This document shows, piece by piece, positions 28,198-32,813 of a DNA stretch of 32,813 bases. Numbering within the stretch: position 1 is the stretch's first letter; each line of letters begins with the position of its first letter. A model generated the notes under the pieces. The model was given only the letters and a program-made list of their open reading frames with translations, made no database searches and had not been told where the DNA came from. The stretch spans positions 1-32,813 of the forward strand of contig NVSU01000013.1 of the NCBI GenBank assembly GCA_002401345.1, in the 5' to 3' direction. The position numbers and the translations under genes are program-made. Origin of the DNA: Candidatus Wolfebacteria bacterium. Lineage in GTDB: Bacteria > Patescibacteriota > Minisyncoccia > Phycocordibacterales > NVSU01.

Positions 28198-29375
28198 AGC
28201 AACTCCCTGACGAAAATCGCATCTCATATTTTGCCCGAACCAACTTCCGCAACAAGGGGAATAAATTTGGCATCAAAAAAGGAGACAGAAAATCTCATAT
28301 CTACACCATAGGTAAAACATCCACCGGCAAGTCTACCTTCCTGGCCAATCTCATGAACTCAGACCTTCAAAATGGTGAAGGTTTTTGCCTTATAGACCCC
28401 CACGGTGATCTTGCTCTGAAGATATTGCGAATGATTCCTGAGAAGAGGAAGAGCGATGTAATTTTATTCAATCCTGGACAAAGTGATCATTCAATTAGCT
28501 TGAACATATTACAAGTATCTAGCAACGAAGATAAATACCAAATCGCCTCTAGTTTTATAAGCATCCTCAAAAAAATATACGGGGATTCTTGGGGTCCTAG
28601 ACTAGAATACACCTTGCGAAACACACTTTTAACTATTCTGGAATTCCCTGAAATGGGAACGTTGCTTTGGATTCCGAAACTCTTAACCAATCAAGCATTC
28701 CGAACAGAAATTGTCAGCAATATTCATGATGAGTATTTGCGAGTATTTTGGGTTGATGAGTTTATGAAATACACTCCACGATTCCGACAGGAAGTTATTT
28801 CACCGATATTAAATAAGATTGGACAGTTCTTATCCAACCCCAACATTAGAAGAATCTTTCAAAAGCCAAGGAGCAATTTCAATTTCAGAGAGATTATGGA
28901 TAATGGAAAAATTCTAATTGCAAATTTGTCCAAAGGGAAAATAGGAGAAGACAATGCGGCACTATTAGGAGCTATGCTTGTTTCAAAAATTGAATCAGCA
29001 GCATATTCTCGGCAGAACATTCCAGAAGAAAAACGAAGGTCCTTTTATCTATACGCGGATGAATTTCAATCGTATACTACATCTAGTTTTGCCTCCATTT
29101 TATCCGAGGCCAGAAAATTCAACCTCTCCCTTATTCTCGCACACCAACATTTACATCAGTTAGATCCCCTGACCAGAGGGGCTATTTTTGGTAATGTCGG
29201 CACCATCATATCTTTTAGAGTAGGTGCAGAAGATGCGGAATATTTAGCTGAGGAATTCTATCCGAAATTCAATAAAGGTGACTTCCTAGATTTACCCAAT
29301 TACCACATGTATTTACGAATGATGATAAATGGAGAGATCAGCAAGGGATTTAGCGCAAAAGTGCTGAACATATAA
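28194..29375 (+). CDS. Compact TraG/VirD4-HerA-like P-loop ATPase
   Basis: 'IYTIGKTSTGKSTFLANLM', 'GFCLIDPHGDLALKIL', 'SFYLYADEFQSYT', 'LSLILAHQHLHQL'. Confidence 0.85.
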   Translation: MKQLPDENRISYFARTNFRNKGNKFGIKKGDRKSHIYTIGKTSTGKSTFLANLMNSDLQNGEGFCLIDPHGDLALKILRMIPEKRKSDVILFNPGQSDHSISLNILQVSSNEDKYQIASSFISILKKIYGDSWGPRLEYTLRNTLLTILEFPEMGTLLWIPKLLTNQAFRTEIVSNIHDEYLRVFWVDEFMKYTPRFRQEVISPILNKIGQFLSNPNIRRIFQKPRSNFNFREIMDNGKILIANLSKGKIGEDNAALLGAMLVSKIESAAYSRQNIPEEKRRSFYLYADEFQSYTTSSFASILSEARKFNLSLILAHQHLHQLDPLTRGAIFGNVGTIISFRVGAEDAEYLAEEFYPKFNKGDFLDLPNYHMYLRMMINGEISKGFSAKVLNI

Positions 29376-29498
29376 CCATATATCCCCTTTTCTGATCTGG
29401 CGTTTTTACCCGTCTTACTCCATACTTTAGTTTCATATACAGTTCCAATAGATGATTTATAGTCGTAGTAATCATCTTGTAAAGAATTAAGAACTGGT

Positions 29499-29792
29499 AT
29501 GAAACGAGAGAAGAGTAACAAATCAAAACCAGAATATATTCCCAGAAACAATCTGTGGGTGATGCGCAAAAGGCAACATATATCACAAAAGCAACTAGCG
29601 AATATTTTAGGCCATAAGACCACATCACTCATATATCGTTGGGAAAAAGGGAGTATTACCCCTGACTTGAACAACGCCCTTAAACTCTCCATTGCTCTTT
29701 CCTCCCCTCTAGAGCACCTCTTTCACGAGCACTATACATTTCTTAAATCTCAGATTGTACCGCGCAAGGCAGATCAATCCACAGATAAGTGA
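29499..29792 (+). CDS. XRE-family HTH transcriptional regulator
   Basis: 'NNLWVMRKRQHISQKQLANILGHKTTSLIYRWEKGSITPDLNNALKLSIAL'. Confidence 0.85.
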   Translation: MKREKSNKSKPEYIPRNNLWVMRKRQHISQKQLANILGHKTTSLIYRWEKGSITPDLNNALKLSIALSSPLEHLFHEHYTFLKSQIVPRKADQSTDK

Positions 29793-29846
29793 GGTGAACA
29801 ACCCTTATCTGACAATTTATTAGCAAATCATAATCGTACGACTGTC

Positions 29847-29872
29847 GCTATTATTATATAGATAATAATAGC
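29847..29872. promoter_or_regulatory. Perfect 11-bp inverted repeat upstream of the RuvC/SSB gene group
   Basis: gctattattat-atag-ataataatagc. Confidence 0.5.
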
Positions 29873-29894
29873 GTTTGACGTACACGACACCCCC

Positions 29895-30152
29895 ATGAAT
29901 AAATTTGATGCCCCATTGGGCATTTCTAAAGAAAAATTACTTGCAAATCAGTTAGCCATTAGATTAAAGGATATTGAAAACGTTAATCTCTATGAAAATT
30001 TCTGTCAAGTATATACCTCACAATCACTCACAGAAACACTTGGCAAAGTAGAGGCGTTTCCCGATGACAAGATTCGCAAGACTAAGGGCGCATTATTTAC
30101 CTACTTGATCAAACGATATGGCAAAAAGCAAAGTCAACGTGAAATCCGGTAA
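29895..30152 (+). CDS. Hypothetical protein
   Basis: 85-aa ORF, overlaps the RuvC-like ORF by 35 bp in the same direction. Confidence 0.55.
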   Translation: MNKFDAPLGISKEKLLANQLAIRLKDIENVNLYENFCQVYTSQSLTETLGKVEAFPDDKIRKTKGALFTYLIKRYGKKQSQREIR

Positions 30153-30735
30153 CAGTACCCAATCATCATTCCCAACACCATATGTAAGCAGAATACTAGC
30201 AATTGATCCAGGAAGCAGATATATGGGTGTAGTTGTTTTAGAAAATGGTGCTCCTGTGTATTATGGAGTGAAATCACTCACAAAAGCTAGACTGTACAGG
30301 AGAAAAGTTAGAACCGCTCATGATGATGGTCACTTACTACTGAAAAGAGTTGCTGCCCCTGCGAGGCTGCCTCTAAAGCAAGTTCACAAGATTATTCAAA
30401 AACTTATTGATACGTTTAATCCAAAGTGCCTTGTAATAGAGAAACCTTTTGACAGATGGCGCAAGCAGTCAAAATTATTGAACAAGCTCGTCAAGGAGAT
30501 CACTAGGACTGTAAGGCAAAACAACGTGGAGTTAATCGAGCTCTCCCCAGAGGAAGTCAGATTAACCATTACCAAGAATGAGCACGCAACCAAGCAAGAT
30601 ATAGTAAACGCTCTTTCTTCAATATCCGATCTCAGCGTGCTTCTTGAGTTTGATAGGATTAATGACCGGTACTGGCATCACATGTTCGATGCACTTGCAC
30701 TGGCTGTAGCCGTAGAGATGAAAGCACAGCTCTAA
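30118..30735 (+). CDS. RuvC-like (RNase H-fold) nuclease
   Basis: 'RILAIDPGSRYMGVVVLENG', 'PKCLVIEKPF', 'RYWHHMFDALALAVAVE' match acidic motifs of the RuvC/RNase H fold. Confidence 0.82.
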   Translation: MAKSKVNVKSGNSTQSSFPTPYVSRILAIDPGSRYMGVVVLENGAPVYYGVKSLTKARLYRRKVRTAHDDGHLLLKRVAAPARLPLKQVHKIIQKLIDTFNPKCLVIEKPFDRWRKQSKLLNKLVKEITRTVRQNNVELIELSPEEVRLTITKNEHATKQDIVNALSSISDLSVLLEFDRINDRYWHHMFDALALAVAVEMKAQL

Positions 30736-30805
30736 TTCAGTCAGACTGAACCCCAACAAATCTTGAATACTAACCGAGGACTTCTGTTCTCACAATACCG
30801 AATGC

Positions 30806-31129
30806 ATGGAATTATTTACCGAAGAAACAGAAACGGAATTACAGAAACAATACAAGGATGGAAGTTCTCTATCGCAGAATGTAATCGTAAAGATCTTCAA
30901 TCCATATAGTAGTTGGGCATTGTACATAATAAATCAAGACCCAAAGGACCCAGATTATTTATGGGCTATTGTAAAGGGATTTGAAGTTGAAATAGGGTCG
31001 GTTTCTAAATCAGAACTAACAACTCAACGAGTACCCCCATTCAATACTCCTTTAGAGCGTGACCTCTTTTTCACCTCAACTAACACCAAAGAGGTCTGGA
31101 ACAAATTGCGAAGAGGTGAGCATGTGTAA
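30806..31129 (+). CDS. DUF2958-like protein
   Basis: 'VIVKIFNPYSSWALYIINQDPKDPDYLWAIVKGFEVEIGSVSKSELTT...PLERDLFF' resembles the DUF2958 layout (K.F.P...WY..E.DPED..FG.V.G...E.G..SL.EL...ERDL.F). Confidence 0.7.
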   Translation: MELFTEETETELQKQYKDGSSLSQNVIVKIFNPYSSWALYIINQDPKDPDYLWAIVKGFEVEIGSVSKSELTTQRVPPFNTPLERDLFFTSTNTKEVWNKLRRGEHV

Positions 31130-31163
31130 TTAAATCAATTATGAACCCTTTAAACTTTGGATT

Positions 31164-31622
31164 GTGGAATCAAGATCACTAATAAAAGTAATCCAACTAT
31201 ACAGCCACGAAGACCATAATGGAATTGAAAAGACAGCTAGGAATATCCTCGTAAATATATATACCCAAATGGATGGATATATAGAGGAACACGGGAGATA
31301 TCTAGCGGAATTTCTGAAAGACTTTCGCATTGAAGAAGATTGTCATCCCTCTGAGGATATAAAGGTTGCTGATGGAGCTTGTTGTTTGGCTGTCCAGATA
31401 CTTGTCCACTTGCAAAAATGGAAAGGCTATATCTATTTATTGCCATTTGATGTGGATGAGTGTGGACAGCGATACGAATACTACATCACCGTAGATGAAG
31501 ATATAATGACAATTGACATGAAGGTCATTGATGTGCTTCATAACAAATCTTTTTTCGAGGGTACTCCTGAGCAATTCCTGAAGAAACTCTGGACTATGCC
31601 ACGAAAACATAACCTCAATTAA
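31164..31622 (+). CDS. Hypothetical protein
   Basis: 152-aa ORF (GTG start) within the collinear 29895-32031 gene group. Confidence 0.55.
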   Translation: MESRSLIKVIQLYSHEDHNGIEKTARNILVNIYTQMDGYIEEHGRYLAEFLKDFRIEEDCHPSEDIKVADGACCLAVQILVHLQKWKGYIYLLPFDVDECGQRYEYYITVDEDIMTIDMKVIDVLHNKSFFEGTPEQFLKKLWTMPRKHNLN

Positions 31623-31671
31623 GTTAATTAATAAACCAGTCTGATGAATTTCAGACACAAACACACAGTAA

Positions 31672-32031
31672 ATGACAACAATGAAAAACACAGTGCAATT
31701 AATTGGTAATCTTGGAGCTGACCCAGAATTAAAAGAAGTAGGCGATAAAAAAACATCGGTTGCAAAAATGACATTAGCAACAACGGACACCTACAAGAAA
31801 GCGTCTGGCGAAAAGGCTACAGAGACCCAATGGCACAATTTAGTTGCCTGGGGAAAGACTGCAGAAATAGCTGGAAAGTACCTTCAAAAAGGTAATCGCA
31901 TAGCTATTACAGGAAGACTTGTGAATAAGTCCTATGAAGACAAGAAAGGTATCAAACGATATGTCACAGAAATCGTTGTTTCAGACTTGTTAATGCTTGG
32001 TGATAAACCACCTGATAACAAGAAGAAATAA
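31672..32031 (+). CDS. ssb: Single-stranded DNA-binding protein
   Basis: 'MKNTVQLIGNLGADPELKEVGDKKTSVAKMTLATTD...TQWHNLVAWGKTAEIAGKYLQKGNRIAITGRL'. Confidence 0.93.
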   Translation: MTTMKNTVQLIGNLGADPELKEVGDKKTSVAKMTLATTDTYKKASGEKATETQWHNLVAWGKTAEIAGKYLQKGNRIAITGRLVNKSYEDKKGIKRYVTEIVVSDLLMLGDKPPDNKKK

Positions 32032-32050
32032 TTGATGTTTTATCAATACA

Positions 32051-32086
32051 TCCTCCTCAATGCATGAGCAAAGAGGAGGATTTTTT
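32051..32086 (+). terminator. Rho-independent terminator downstream of ssb
   Basis: tcctcctc ... gaggagga followed by tttttt. Confidence 0.75.
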
Positions 32087-32118
32087 ATCTGAATGTGCAA
32101 ATCTATATCTCGGAACTC

Positions 32119-32643
32119 TTAACTATAAAACGTGACACACCTCTCAACAAAACTCGTCAGATAATCTTCTACATGAACATTCTGTAAGGTATCCCCATGA
32201 TGCTCTTGTACAAACTTTTTGTCTCCCCTCATGTCCACATGTTTGGTAACAGTGATTATGTTTTGGTAAGGGTTTAAGTTGAATTCTATGTACGGACTAC
32301 TGCTTTTAATTTGCTTTCCACCTCTAATCAGAAAATGTACTTTTATGAAGTTTTCTGTTACTGGCTTAACACCCTCCAATTGCTCGTTGGTGTAGTAGAC
32401 TAAGGTCGGTTTCGGATTACCCTTAAAGGAGCCATCGGCCAGATCCAGAAATGGCAGGATTACATCCTTCCTAAGTCGAACAAAGCCCTGCTTAGCACTA
32501 ACTTCAAACTCCCGATCTCGAATCATCTTCTCCTTCATTTGTTCCTTTTGAGTCTGCTGAGCTTCTCCTAAGGATTCACCCAGTTCTTCCAATTTACGCT
32601 TTAAATTATCATCCATAATATATAGGTTAAAAATGAGTACCAA
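32119..32643 (-). CDS. Hypothetical protein
   Basis: 174-aa ORF; the likely start is the internal MDDNLKRK. Coherent sequence without a recognised motif. Confidence 0.6.
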   Translation of the reverse strand: MVLIFNLYIMDDNLKRKLEELGESLGEAQQTQKEQMKEKMIRDREFEVSAKQGFVRLRKDVILPFLDLADGSFKGNPKPTLVYYTNEQLEGVKPVTENFIKVHFLIRGGKQIKSSSPYIEFNLNPYQNIITVTKHVDMRGDKKFVQEHHGDTLQNVHVEDYLTSFVERCVTFYS

Positions 32644-32743
32644 AGGTATAGATAATAGTTATCCATCAGTCTATCAACTACTTGATGCTTTTTGTAATCC
32701 TAAATTAATATTCAGATCAGACCTCCGCGCAGCACCGGGATAA

Positions 32744-32789
32744 CGCCCAACGGCCATTCTGATTTGGCGGCCAGAATAGCCGTTGGGCG
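32744..32789. repeat. Long imperfect inverted repeat with attC-like ends
   Basis: cgcccaacggccattctg-atttggcggc-cagaatagccgttgggcg: 18-bp arms with one mismatch. Contains GCCCAAC (RYYYAAC) and GTTGGGC (GTTRRRY). Confidence 0.7.
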
Positions 32790-32813
32790 AGATTTTATTA
32801 AAAATCCGTATCG

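Noticed and set aside
20270-29375. Calling the region a conjugative element with T4SS
   Set aside because: Only TraG/HerA-like ATPases are present; no relaxase, VirB4 or channel genes in the window.
29300-29692. ORFs 29300..29692(-) and 29350..29628(-)
   Set aside because: Antisense to the XRE regulator and the ATPase 3' end; no supporting motif.
1-32813. CRISPR arrays, tRNA and rRNA genes
   Set aside because: No regularly spaced direct repeats and no recognisable tRNA or rRNA signatures found by eye.

Overview
The window comes from a Bacteroidota-type genome, judged from T9SS type-A C-terminal sorting domains, a GldM-like domain and low GC. The left part (~1-9.5 kb) is mostly secreted or surface proteins: a stand-alone GldM C-terminal-like protein, an SBBP-repeat T9SS protein, two more T9SS-tailed proteins with a PD-(D/E)XK-like protein overlapping the last, and an S1/P1 nuclease. 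From ~10 kb to the end the region looks like an accessory or mobile island. It holds a large serine recombinase with an unusual C-terminal XRE-type HTH, a two-gene restriction-modification module (N6-adenine MTase plus a small PD-(D/E)XK-like protein), and a frameshifted remnant of a second recombinase HTH tail. It also holds a HEPN-like protein and a seven-gene minus-strand run (alpha/beta hydrolase, left-handed beta-helix acyltransferase, membrane-anchored unknown, P-loop kinase, membrane unknown, J-domain membrane protein, TraG/HerA-like ATPase with a nuclease-like tail). The right end carries a second compact TraG/HerA-like ATPase, an XRE regulator, a RuvC-like nuclease, a DUF2958-like protein and SSB. 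No relaxase, VirB4 or other T4SS structural gene is visible. The best candidates for something undescribed are the seven-gene minus-strand run, the duplicated recombinase tail flanking the R-M module, the poly-C tract in the ORF at 17.3 kb, and an attC-like inverted repeat at the right edge. All family assignments come from reading motifs by eye; no database search was run.
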